Assembly (NCBI RefSeq): GCF_016925615.1
Contig: NZ_CP070499.1
Span: forward strand, 1,488,001 to 1,552,000
Direction of reading: 5' to 3'
DNA from: Natronosporangium hydrolyticum
Lineage (GTDB): Bacteria > Actinomycetota > Actinomycetes > Mycobacteriales > Micromonosporaceae
DNA: 64,000 nucleotides
The notes under the pieces are model-generated. The model was given only the letters and a program-made list of their open reading frames with translations, searched no databases and was not told where the DNA came from. Shown here piece by piece: positions 24,173 to 33,032 of the stretch. Positions within the stretch are counted from its first letter, which is position 1, and every line of letters starts with the position of its first letter. The position numbers were made by a program, and so were the translations under genes.

Positions 24173-25152
24173 TCGGTGGGCGAAGCTTTCAACGGCTCCC
24201 ACCAGGCCCGATTCTGCTTGTACCAGTCCACCGTCTGCTCGATGCCGCTGGTCACATCGATGGCTGGGGCGTAACCGAGTTCCCGGCTGGCCTTGCCGAT
24301 GTCGAGTGAGTAGCGCAGGTCGTGCCCTTTGCGGTCGGCGACCGGACGAACCATCGAGGAGTCAAAGCCCATGATGCGAAGGAGCAGCTCGGTGAGCTCT
24401 CGGTTAGTCAGCTCTGTTCCGCCTCCGAGGTTGTAGACCTCGCCAGCCCTCCCCTTAGCCGCTACCAGGGCGATGCCGCGGCAGTGGTCGTCAACGTGAA
24501 GCCAGTCCCGCACGTTCTGCCCGTCTCCGTAGAGCGGCACTGGGATCCCGTTCAGCAGATTGGTCACGAAGAGCGGGATCACCTTCTCCGGGAACTGGTA
24601 TGGTCCGTAGTTGTTTGAGGCCCGGGTTACGCAGGCATCCAGGCCGTGGGTCCGATGGTAGGCGCGGACTAGGAGGTCCGATCCGGCCTTTGAAGCCGAG
24701 TAGGGGGAGTTCGGCTCGAGCGGGAACTGTTCGTCCCAGGAGCCACTCTCGATCGACCCGTACACCTCATCGGTAGAGACATGGACGAACCTGGTGACCT
24801 GGTGCGTGAGCGCCGATTGGAGCAGAACCTGGGTGCCGACGACATTGGTCTGGACGAAGCCAGCAGGATCGAGGATGGAGCGGTCGACGTGTGACTCGGC
24901 TGCGAAGTGGACCACCAGGTCGACACCGGCCATCAGTGAGTCGACCAGAGCAGCGTCGCAGATGTCGCCTTGCACCAAGCGCACGCCGGAGAGGTCGAGG
25001 ACGGTTCGCAGGTTGGCGAGATTACCTGCATAGGTGAGCTTGTCCAGGACTGTCACATCCTCGCCGGATAGCTCTGGGTAGGCGCCCCCGACGAGTTGTC
25101 GTACGAAGTGGCTGCCGATGAACCCGGCACCACCGGTGATCAGAATCCGCAT
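24166..25152 (-). CDS. rmlB: dTDP-glucose 4,6-dehydratase
   Basis: A 328-residue extended short-chain dehydrogenase. It converts dTDP-glucose to dTDP-4-keto-6-deoxyglucose, the common precursor of the cluster's deoxysugars. Visible are the NAD site GGAGFIGSHFV at residues 7-17, the active-site segment STDEVYG, and the YSASK Tyr/Lys pair. ATG at 25152 was chosen rather than the GTG at 25200, because MRILITGGAGFIG is the family's normal N-terminus. The longer form would run into rmlA. Only one base separates it from the rmlA stop, so the two are co-transcribed and probably translationally coupled. Confidence 0.96.
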   Translation of the reverse strand: MRILITGGAGFIGSHFVRQLVGGAYPELSGEDVTVLDKLTYAGNLANLRTVLDLSGVRLVQGDICDAALVDSLMAGVDLVVHFAAESHVDRSILDPAGFVQTNVVGTQVLLQSALTHQVTRFVHVSTDEVYGSIESGSWDEQFPLEPNSPYSASKAGSDLLVRAYHRTHGLDACVTRASNNYGPYQFPEKVIPLFVTNLLNGIPVPLYGDGQNVRDWLHVDDHCRGIALVAAKGRAGEVYNLGGGTELTNRELTELLLRIMGFDSSMVRPVADRKGHDLRYSLDIGKASRELGYAPAIDVTSGIEQTVDWYKQNRAWWEPLKASPTET

Positions 25153-25153
25153 G

Positions 25154-26050
25154 TCACGTCCCTGGGTGGATCGGTGACGGGTCGACTTCGCTCGCCACAT
25201 CCATGATGTACTGACCGTACGGTGAGTGGGCTTGGGCCCGGCCGAGCGAGTAGCAGGTGTCCGCGTCGATGAAGCCCATCCTTAATGCCACTTCCTCGAG
25301 GCAGGCGATTCGTACCCCCTGACGCTGTTCGAGTGTCTGGAGATACTGGGAAGCCTGCAGAAGCGCATCCGGGGTTCCCGTGTCCAGCCAGGCGAAGCCC
25401 CGACCCAGCTCAACCAGGCGCGCCGTCCCCCGCTCCACGTACACCCGGTTGACGTCGGTTATCTCAAGCTCGCCGCGTGCCGATGGCCGGATGTTCTTCG
25501 CGATGTCGACCACGTCGTTACGGTAAAAGTAGAGCCCGGTGATCGCCCGATTCGATCTGGGCTGCGTCGGTTTCTCCTCGATCGAGGTCAGCCGTCCCGA
25601 TCCGTCGGTCTCACCGACGCCATAGCGCCACGGATCGTGTACCGGGTAACCGAACAGGACACATCCCTCAATGTCGGTCGTGTTGGCCTGGAGCAGGTCT
25701 GAGAAGCCGTAACCGTGGAAGATGTTGTCGCCGAGGATCAGGGCGACCGGGTCGTTGGCGATGTGCCCGGCGCCGATCAGGAAGGCTTCGGCTAGGCCGT
25801 GTGGCTCAGGCTGGACGTTGTAGTCCAGGTTGAGGCCGAGCGTAGCGCCGTCGCCGAGCAGGGAACGGAACTGGTGCAGGTCCCGTGGTGTAGTGATGAT
25901 CAGGATGTCTCGGATGTTGGCGAGCATCAACACCGACAACGGATAGTAGATCATCGGTTTGTCGTACACGGGAAGCAGCTGTTTGGACACTGTGACGGTC
26001 GCAGGATGCAGGCGTGATCCTGACCCGCCAGCGAGGATGATGCCCTTCAC
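25154..26050 (-). CDS. rmlA: Glucose-1-phosphate thymidylyltransferase
   Basis: A 298-residue nucleotidyltransferase that makes dTDP-glucose from glucose-1-phosphate and dTTP, the first step of the sugar pathway. It starts MKGIILAGGSGSRLHP, the signature nucleotide-binding loop. It also has SKQLLPVYDKPMIYYPL, LGDNIFHG, EEKP and the C-terminal WLDTGTPDALLQAS block, at the usual length for short RmlA proteins. It leads the rmlA-rmlB pair. The 170-bp gap upstream contains two TAGGGG boxes 21 bp apart on the opposite strand. Confidence 0.97.
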   Translation of the reverse strand: MKGIILAGGSGSRLHPATVTVSKQLLPVYDKPMIYYPLSVLMLANIRDILIITTPRDLHQFRSLLGDGATLGLNLDYNVQPEPHGLAEAFLIGAGHIANDPVALILGDNIFHGYGFSDLLQANTTDIEGCVLFGYPVHDPWRYGVGETDGSGRLTSIEEKPTQPRSNRAITGLYFYRNDVVDIAKNIRPSARGELEITDVNRVYVERGTARLVELGRGFAWLDTGTPDALLQASQYLQTLEQRQGVRIACLEEVALRMGFIDADTCYSLGRAQAHSPYGQYIMDVASEVDPSPIHPGT

Positions 26051-26220
26051 GCGGACTCCCGCCTACTCGATTGGATAGCGGAGCGTGTAACCAGAAGCTA
26101 TCTCCGCTGAGCCTAAAGCCGAGACCTTCACACCACCACCAGGTGATCGCCGGGTAGGGGCGGCCAGCGGCTGAATAGGGGTCTCGACCGTAGTGGCCAC
26201 TGTGCCGTGACCAACCCGAC
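26051..26220. promoter_or_regulatory. Upstream region of rmlAB with two TAGGGG boxes
   Basis: TAGGGG occurs at 26155-26160 and 26176-26181, 21 bp apart, both reading on the plus strand and so opposite to rmlA. No gene is present. The paired boxes resemble those upstream of the PKS gene at 46432, where the spacing is 20 bp, but no matching -10 element lies 23 bases beyond either copy. Confidence 0.4.
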
Positions 26221-27525
26221 TCAGCCAGAAGGACGGCGCCGTCGGTGTTGGTGGGTGAGTTTTTCGAGGGTGGTGGTGAGGTCGTTGGGGCTGGGGGTGT
26301 GGCGGATCTCGGTTTGGATGGTTTGGGCGTTGTGGCGGTAGCTGGGGTCGTGGAGGAGGTGGTTGAGGGCGGTGGTGAGGGTTTCGGTGGTGAGTTGGGT
26401 GGGGTGGAGGTATTGGCCGGCTTTGCGGTGGTGGAGGTGTTGGCCTAGGTCGGCTTCGTCCCACCAGGGGGCGGGGATGGTGAGGCTGGGTATGCCGTGG
26501 ACGAGGACGTTGCCGAGGGTGCCGAAGCCGCCGTGGTGGATGACTGCCGCGCAGGTGGGGGCGAGTTCGTTGAGGGGTATGAAGTCGACGATGCGGATGT
26601 TGGGGGGCAGGTTGTCGGTGGTGGTGAGTTGGTCGGCGTTGAGGGTGGCGATGAGCTCGATGTCGAGTTCGCCGAGCGCGGCCAGCAGGTCGTCGGCCGA
26701 GATCAGGTCTCCGCCCAGCAGGTCGCGCCCGGACATGCCGAGTGACAGGCACACCCGAGGTCGGCGCGGTGGTTCGTAGACCCAGGCCGGGGGGCTGCCC
26801 GGCCCGTTGAACGGAACGTAGCGAACTCGGAGGCAGGGCACCTCCAGCGGCAGCTGCATCCACTCCGGGGTGGGGTCGATCGTCCACTGCCCCGTCATCA
26901 GCTCGTCGGCGTCGTCAGGGTGGAAGGGTTCCCCGGCGAGGTCTAGCCTCCCCTGTAGCCAGTCGTTGACCGGATCGTCCCGCAACTCCGGTGGCTGTTC
27001 ACTGAGATGGCGCCGGTACAGGTAGTACATGCGGGAGATGTGGTCAAGGCCGAAGAGCATGCGGGCATGGGCGGCGCCGCAGGCCCGGGCGGCGATCGCG
27101 CCGGCGAAGGTGAGCGCGTCCCAGATCACCAGCTCCGGCTGCCACCACTGAGCGAACTCGACCAGCTCTTCGAGCATCACCTGGTCGGTGAGGTACTCGT
27201 AGTCGGTGGAGCAGGCCATCGTGAACGAGCCGAGCAGGTACGGCCAGGTGAGTCGCTCGGGTCGGGTCTCGAGCATGCCGGAGGTGAGGTCTTCCCAGGC
27301 GGCAGAGGCATTCGCGGGGTCGACGGCTTGCTCCTGCAGCGAGGACATCATGTTCAGCTCGTTGCCGACCGGGACCGCGGTCAGCCCGGTACGGGTGATC
27401 GCTTCGGTCAGATCCGGGTGGCTCGCGACGCGTACCTCGTGGCCGGCAGCCTGCAACGCCCAGGCGAGCGGAACCAGGTTGTACAGGTGCGGCTTGGTGG
27501 CGAAGACGGTAGCCAAGATCCGCAT
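26221..27525 (-). CDS. Glycosyltransferase, EryCIII/DesVII-like (GT1 family)
   Basis: A 434-residue GT-B enzyme expected to transfer a dTDP-deoxysugar to the polyketide or to a sugar already attached. The N-terminus MRILATVFATKPHLYNLVPLAWAL is typical of antibiotic glycosyltransferases. The C-terminal donor site shows HHGGFGTLGN and PAPWWDEADLG. AAGGAG lies a few bases before ATG 27525. The coding sequence for the last 150 or so residues (26242-26702) is identical to the neighbouring glycosyltransferase and unusually A/C-rich on the coding strand. Acceptor specificity probably lies in the divergent N-terminal half. EryCIII-type enzymes often need a P450-like activator, and one is present at 38520. 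Confidence 0.92.
   Translation of the reverse strand: MRILATVFATKPHLYNLVPLAWALQAAGHEVRVASHPDLTEAITRTGLTAVPVGNELNMMSSLQEQAVDPANASAAWEDLTSGMLETRPERLTWPYLLGSFTMACSTDYEYLTDQVMLEELVEFAQWWQPELVIWDALTFAGAIAARACGAAHARMLFGLDHISRMYYLYRRHLSEQPPELRDDPVNDWLQGRLDLAGEPFHPDDADELMTGQWTIDPTPEWMQLPLEVPCLRVRYVPFNGPGSPPAWVYEPPRRPRVCLSLGMSGRDLLGGDLISADDLLAALGELDIELIATLNADQLTTTDNLPPNIRIVDFIPLNELAPTCAAVIHHGGFGTLGNVLVHGIPSLTIPAPWWDEADLGQHLHHRKAGQYLHPTQLTTETLTTALNHLLHDPSYRHNAQTIQTEIRHTPSPNDLTTTLEKLTHQHRRRRPSG
26242..26702. repeat. 461-bp direct repeat in glycosyltransferase 3' ends (copy 1)
   Basis: Identical, as far as read, to 27566-28026 (offset 1324). It covers the donor-binding C-terminal domain. The plus strand is G/T-rich although the gene is on the minus strand. 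Confidence 0.92.
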
Positions 27526-27538
27526 GGCGGTCGCTCCT

Positions 27539-28834
27539 TCAGGGCAGCCTGCGTGGCGCCGGGTTTCGGTGTTGGTGGGTGAGTTTTTCGAGGGTGGTGG
27601 TGAGGTCGTTGGGGCTGGGGGTGTGGCGGATCTCGGTTTGGATGGTTTGGGCGTTGTGGCGGTAGCTGGGGTCGTGGAGGAGGTGGTTGAGGGCGGTGGT
27701 GAGGGTTTCGGTGGTGAGTTGGGTGGGGTGGAGGTATTGGCCGGCTTTGCGGTGGTGGAGGTGTTGGCCTAGGTCGGCTTCGTCCCACCAGGGGGCGGGG
27801 ATGGTGAGGCTGGGTATGCCGTGGACGAGGACGTTGCCGAGGGTGCCGAAGCCGCCGTGGTGGATGACTGCCGCGCAGGTGGGGGCGAGTTCGTTGAGGG
27901 GTATGAAGTCGACGATGCGGATGTTGGGGGGCAGGTTGTCGGTGGTGGTGAGTTGGTCGGCGTTGAGGGTGGCGATGAGCTCGATGTCGAGTTCGCCGAG
28001 CGCGGCCAGCAGGTCGTCGGCCGAGACGACATCTCCGCCGAAGAGGTCGCGCCCGGACATGCCGAGTGACAGGCACACCCGGGCCCGGCGCGGTGGCTCG
28101 TAGACCCAGTCGGGGATTGGCCGGGCCCCGTTGAACGGAACGATCCGTACCGGCAACCGGGGGAGTCCGAGTGGCAGCTGCATCCACTCCGGGGTGGGGT
28201 CGATCGTCCACTGCCCCGACATCAGCTCGACGGTGTCCGAGCCGGAGAGGTCAGTGGCGCAACCGTACCGGTCGAGCCGGGCGGCAAGCCAGTCGTGGAC
28301 CGGGTCGTCGCGCTGTTCGGCCGGCATCGACGCGAGTAGCGTACGGTAACGCTGATGCATCCGGGATATGTAGTCGATGCCGAAGAGCAGGCGGGCGTGG
28401 GCGGCGCCGCAGGCCCGGGCGGCGATGGCACCGGCGAAGGTGAGCGCGTCCCAGATCACTAGGTCGGGGCGCCACTCGCGGGCAACGTCGACGAGGTCGT
28501 CGAGCATCTGCCCGCCGGCGAAGTACTCGTACTCGACCGCGCAGGCCACGGTGAAGGCGCCCAGTACCTCCTGCCATTCGAGTTGTTCCGGATGAGGCGA
28601 GGTCATGATGCCCTCGTGGGCCCGGAAGGTCTGGCTTCGGGGCCCTTGCGCTGTCCCCATCCGGAGTTCGTCGCCGACCGGCACCGCGGTGAGACCGGCG
28701 TCGGTGATCGCCGCTGCGAGGTCGGGTTGACTGGCGACTCGTACCTGGTGGCCGGCGGCTTGGAGGGCCCATGCCAGGGGAACCACGTTGTAGAGATGGG
28801 TCTTGACCGCCAACACCGAAATCAGGACGCGCAC
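27539..28834 (-). CDS. Glycosyltransferase, EryCIII/DesVII-like (GT1 family)
   Basis: A 431-residue GT-B enzyme with N-terminus MRVLISVLAVKTHLYNVVPLAWALQAAGHQV and donor-site motif HHGGFGTLGN. The GTG start at 28834 has GGAGG close upstream and overlaps the 3' end of the preceding glycosyltransferase by 13 bases, implying translational coupling. It ends 13 bases before the next glycosyltransferase starts. The C-terminal half is identical to the 26221-27525 protein while the N-terminal half differs. This suggests two enzymes with the same donor handling but different acceptors, kept alike by gene conversion. Confidence 0.92.
   Translation of the reverse strand: MRVLISVLAVKTHLYNVVPLAWALQAAGHQVRVASQPDLAAAITDAGLTAVPVGDELRMGTAQGPRSQTFRAHEGIMTSPHPEQLEWQEVLGAFTVACAVEYEYFAGGQMLDDLVDVAREWRPDLVIWDALTFAGAIAARACGAAHARLLFGIDYISRMHQRYRTLLASMPAEQRDDPVHDWLAARLDRYGCATDLSGSDTVELMSGQWTIDPTPEWMQLPLGLPRLPVRIVPFNGARPIPDWVYEPPRRARVCLSLGMSGRDLFGGDVVSADDLLAALGELDIELIATLNADQLTTTDNLPPNIRIVDFIPLNELAPTCAAVIHHGGFGTLGNVLVHGIPSLTIPAPWWDEADLGQHLHHRKAGQYLHPTQLTTETLTTALNHLLHDPSYRHNAQTIQTEIRHTPSPNDLTTTLEKLTHQHRNPAPRRLP
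27566..28026. repeat. 461-bp direct repeat in glycosyltransferase 3' ends (copy 2)
   Basis: Partner of 26242-26702. The third glycosyltransferase of the operon (28822-30156) is not part of this repeat and has ordinary base composition at its 3' end. Confidence 0.92.
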
Positions 28835-30156
28835 GGGGCCACCTCCGGGCGGGGTTGCCGGCGGTGGCTCGCGACCAGCGCGACCAGCTGAGGTACGAGG
28901 TCGTGCGGGCTCGGGGCGGTCGAGAGCTCGGCCTGGATCGCCGCTGCGGCGGCACGGTGGGACGGATCGGCGAGCAGCCGGGCGATCCGGTCGCGGAGGC
29001 CGTCGCGGGTGAGGACCGTGTCGTCGGCCAGGAAGCCGGCGCCGCGCTGTTCCAGTAGCTCGGCCAGGCTAGCCGCGTCCCACCATGGCGCGGGGATGAT
29101 GATACTCGGGACCGCGTGCGCCACGGCGTTTCCGGTGGTGCCGAAACCACCATGGTGGATGATCAGTGCGCAGCTCGGGAGTAGTTCGTTGAGCGGCACA
29201 AATTCCACTACCCGGACGTTGTCCGGAGCGGTGCCCGCGGCGCCGAGCTGGGCCTCGGTGAGGGTCGCGACCACTTCGACGTCGAACTCGGCGAGGATTG
29301 CTACGACGTCGGCGACGGTCACGATGTCATCCGGCCCGCTGACCACACCGGCACCGAAGAGCTCCCGTCCCGAGACCCCGAGTGACAGGCACACCCGGGG
29401 GCGGCCCGGTGCCTGATGGACCCAACCGGGCACGCTAGTGGGCCCGTTGAAGGGTATGTAGCGCACCGGCAGCGAGGAGAGGTCGAGGGGTAGCTGCATC
29501 CAGGGCGGGGTCGGATCGATGGTGACCTGGCCGGTCATGAGTTCGTGGTCCAGCGCGGGCGAGTAGCGGTGGTCGTACCGGTCGAGCCGGCCGGCGAGCC
29601 AGTCGCTGACCGGGTCGTCGCGGTGCTCGGGAGGTTGCGCGGCGAGGTGTTGCCGGTAGACGGCGAACATCCGAGCCACGTGGTCCTGGCCGAACAGCAC
29701 ACGGGCGTGGGCAGCGCCGCTGGCGTGGGCGGCGATCGCGCCGGCGAAGGTGAGCGCGTCCCAGATCACCAGGTCGGGGCGCCACTCGCGGGCGAACTCC
29801 ACTAGGTCGTCGAGCAGCCGCTGGCCGGCGAGGTATTCGTACTCCATGGCGCAGCCGATGGTGAAGACCCCGAGGACGTACGGCCAGGTGAGCCGCTGGG
29901 GGTCGAGTTCGTTGAGGCCGGTGAGCCGTTGCCATGGGCTGGCCCCGGAATCGTCGGGACCGCCCTGGAAGGCCCGGACTAGCTGGAGTTCGTCGCCGAC
30001 CGGGACAGCCGTGAGCCCGGTAGCGGTGATGATCTCGGTCAAGTCGGGTTGGCTGGCGACGACCACGTCGTGGCCGGCGGCGCGAAGCGCCCAAGCGAGC
30101 GGGACCAGATTGTAGAAATGTGGTTTGGCGGCGAAAACTGTGAATAGTACCCGCAT
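28822..30156 (-). CDS. Glycosyltransferase, EryCIII/DesVII-like (GT1 family)
   Basis: A 444-residue GT-B enzyme and first gene of a three-glycosyltransferase operon. The start is placed at ATG 30156 (MRVLFTVFAAKPHFYNLVPLAWAL), matching the family N-terminus, with GGGAG upstream; the frame is open to 30237 but that extension has no family character. The donor-site motif is HHGGFGTTGN. It shares the EryCIII-type architecture with its neighbours but is clearly divergent from them. A TAGGGG-N23-TACGTT promoter-like arrangement lies 52 bases before the start. Confidence 0.92.
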   Translation of the reverse strand: MRVLFTVFAAKPHFYNLVPLAWALRAAGHDVVVASQPDLTEIITATGLTAVPVGDELQLVRAFQGGPDDSGASPWQRLTGLNELDPQRLTWPYVLGVFTIGCAMEYEYLAGQRLLDDLVEFAREWRPDLVIWDALTFAGAIAAHASGAAHARVLFGQDHVARMFAVYRQHLAAQPPEHRDDPVSDWLAGRLDRYDHRYSPALDHELMTGQVTIDPTPPWMQLPLDLSSLPVRYIPFNGPTSVPGWVHQAPGRPRVCLSLGVSGRELFGAGVVSGPDDIVTVADVVAILAEFDVEVVATLTEAQLGAAGTAPDNVRVVEFVPLNELLPSCALIIHHGGFGTTGNAVAHAVPSIIIPAPWWDAASLAELLEQRGAGFLADDTVLTRDGLRDRIARLLADPSHRAAAAAIQAELSTAPSPHDLVPQLVALVASHRRQPRPEVAPCAS

Positions 30157-30208
30157 CACCGCTCCCACCAGCGCAACCCGATTCCGATAGCGCACCAAAT
30201 TGCGAAGA

Positions 30209-30243
30209 AACGTATCCGGCGGGGCCGGGCCGGACAACCCCTA
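30209..30243 (-). promoter_or_regulatory. Predicted promoter of the three-glycosyltransferase operon
   Basis: On the minus strand TAGGGG (30243-30238) is followed after exactly 23 bases by TACGTT (30214-30209). A second TAGGGG lies 10 bases further upstream (30253-30248), inside the end of the TetR gene. The same box-to--10 spacing occurs upstream of four other operons in this window. Confidence 0.55.
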
Positions 30244-31005
30244 TGCGCCCCTACCGGTGCGCCGGTCGACGTATGCTTCTAGGCCGTCGAGGAGTCGGCG
30301 GATCCCGAACTGCAGGTTGGGGGCGACGGTGTTGCCGGCGCCGCCGTCGGCTGGCCGAAAGGCGCCGGCGGCCACCAGCCGGGAGAGCGTCGGGTAGTGC
30401 GTGGAGCGGGTGAGTCTCGCCAGCACGGCGCCGTAGTCGTGGTCGGGTTCCCCCTCCGCCCAGGCTTGGGCCAGGTCCATCGAGGTGCGTGCCAACCCCT
30501 GGGTGGCGCTGTTGAGGAACAACGTGAGCGAGACCATCTCGTCTTCGTTCAGGCCGGTGGTGGCGAGGACCTGCAGGCAGGATTCGAACCAGGCGAGCTG
30601 GTTCGGGCCGATCGGAGGGCTGCTGATCGGAGCCCGGAGCATCCAGGGATGGCGCTGGAACCTCTCCCACAGTGCGGTCACCCAGGCTTCGATCCGGGTC
30701 CGCCAGTCGCCCTCGACCGATGCCAGCTCCGGCGCCGGCCCGGACGCGGCGTCCAGCATGATGTCGATCAGGTGGTCCTTGCTGGGGACGTAGCGGTAGA
30801 GCGACATCGCGGTGAAGCCGAGCTGGCCGGCCATCCGCTGCATGGAGAGCGCCTCCAACCCTTCCGCGTCGGCGATCTCGATCGCGGCGGCCACGATGCG
30901 TTCGATGCTGAGCGAGGGTTTCGGTCCGCGGCGGGGGCGCTCCGGCGGCTGCCAGAGCAGGTCGACGCTGCGTGAGAGTGCGCTCCCCGGCTTTTCGTCG
31001 GTCAC
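30241..31005 (-). CDS. TetR-family transcriptional regulator
   Basis: A 254-residue repressor-type protein. After a short tail, an N-terminal helix-turn-helix (LSIERIVAAAIEIADAEGL, LSMQRMAGQLGF, MSLYRYVPSKDHL) is followed by an all-helical ligand domain of the tetracycline-repressor-like C-terminal type. GTG at 31005 is preferred over ATG 31050, because a GGAGAGGG site lies just before it and the extra 15 residues carry no family motif. It is divergent from the ABC exporter genes across 175 bp, so it most likely represses the exporter and itself until the product binds. Its stop codon overlaps a TAGGGG box of the downstream glycosyltransferase operon. Confidence 0.93.
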   Translation of the reverse strand: MTDEKPGSALSRSVDLLWQPPERPRRGPKPSLSIERIVAAAIEIADAEGLEALSMQRMAGQLGFTAMSLYRYVPSKDHLIDIMLDAASGPAPELASVEGDWRTRIEAWVTALWERFQRHPWMLRAPISSPPIGPNQLAWFESCLQVLATTGLNEDEMVSLTLFLNSATQGLARTSMDLAQAWAEGEPDHDYGAVLARLTRSTHYPTLSRLVAAGAFRPADGGAGNTVAPNLQFGIRRLLDGLEAYVDRRTGRGA

Positions 31006-31037
31006 CTCGTCCCTCTCCGTTGACGCCAGGCCCAGAA

Positions 31038-31060
31038 CTGTGTATATCATATAGTTACAG
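31038..31060. promoter_or_regulatory. Candidate TetR operator palindrome
   Basis: A 23-bp imperfect palindrome with arms CTGT...ACAG and an inner TAT...ATA symmetry, in the AT-rich centre of the divergent region. A further ACAG half-site follows at 31073-31076. It overlaps the likely -10 regions of one or both divergent promoters, as expected for repression by a TetR protein. Binding is inferred, not shown. Confidence 0.5.
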
Positions 31061-31180
31061 TTTATGCCCTATACAGCTAGGGGTTTCGGTCGGCCGGGAG
31101 CCCGCCGGCCCTGTCGGGCGCGGCCCGTCCCCGGCGGTGGGTGACCCGCATGCGCGGCGAAGGAGCAGAGGAAGGTTGAC

Positions 31181-32142
<962 letters not shown>

Positions 32143-32146
<4 letters not shown>

Positions 32147-32976
32147 GTACGTCGACGGTAGGCACCACGGCGCCCAGCCCCACGCCAGCGCGGCCGGTCG
32201 TTCCGACCCGCTCCAAGGCGTACTGGGCCTTCAACGACTCGGTGGTGATGATCCAGCGGCACATTCACCATCTCACCCGAAACCCGGATCAGATCTTCAC
32301 CGCGATCATGCTGCCTACGGTGATGCTGCTGCTGTTCCGGTACATGTTCGGCGGCGCCATCTCTGTCTCGGACACCTCCTACGTCAATTTCCTGGCTCCC
32401 GGGATCCTTGTCGTCAGCATCACGCTGATCTCTACCTCGACCACTCTGGCCGTCCAGTCCGACATGCAAGAGGGAGTAGTCGACCGCTTCCGTGCCATGC
32501 CCATGTTCGATGCCGCGGTGTTGACAGGGCATATCGTCGCTGCGGTGATCCGCGGTGGGGTCGCCTTCGTGGTGATGATCGGACTCGGACTGTTGGTCGG
32601 TTTCCGCCCCGCCGGGGGGGTCCTCGAATGGATCGGGGCGATCGCAATGCTGTTGCTGTTCGCGTTCGCCCTGTCGTGGGTGTCGGCGCTGTTCGGACTC
32701 ATCGCGAAGAGTACCGAGGGGGCCAGCGGGCTCGCGCTCATCCTCATGTTCAGTCCGTACGCCAGCAGCGCCTTCGTTCCGGTCGAGACCGTCCCCAGCG
32801 GGCTGCGGGCGTTCGTCGAATACCAGCCGGTCACCCCGGTGGTCGACACCGTCCGGGCGCTGCTGCTAGGCGAACCGGTGGGCAGCAGTGCCTGGCAGGC
32901 GATCATCTGGTGGGTGGCGGTGCTCGCGATCGCCGCGCCCCTCGCCACCCGGCTTTACCGGCGCCGCTTCGCCTGA
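32143..32976 (+). CDS. ABC-2 type transporter permease, DrrB-like
   Basis: A 277-residue membrane protein with about six hydrophobic segments (near residues 56-72, 86-104, 138-156, 168-194, 196-212 and 250-268). The conserved ABC-2 region is DMQEGVVDRFRAMPM. It forms the membrane channel of the exporter with the ATPase encoded just upstream. The start GTG overlaps the ATPase stop (GTGA), a sign of coupled translation of a 1:1 complex. Confidence 0.95.
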
Positions 32977-33032
32977 GGCTAACCGTCGCGGCCGGAATTC
33001 CGCTCCCACAGCGACCCGAGGAGGGTGACGAC

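Noticed and set aside
32628-33032. N-terminal extension of the carotenoid oxygenase over the permease gene
   Set aside because: It is the permease read in another frame; the family sequence begins after GTG 33033, which has a strong ribosome site.
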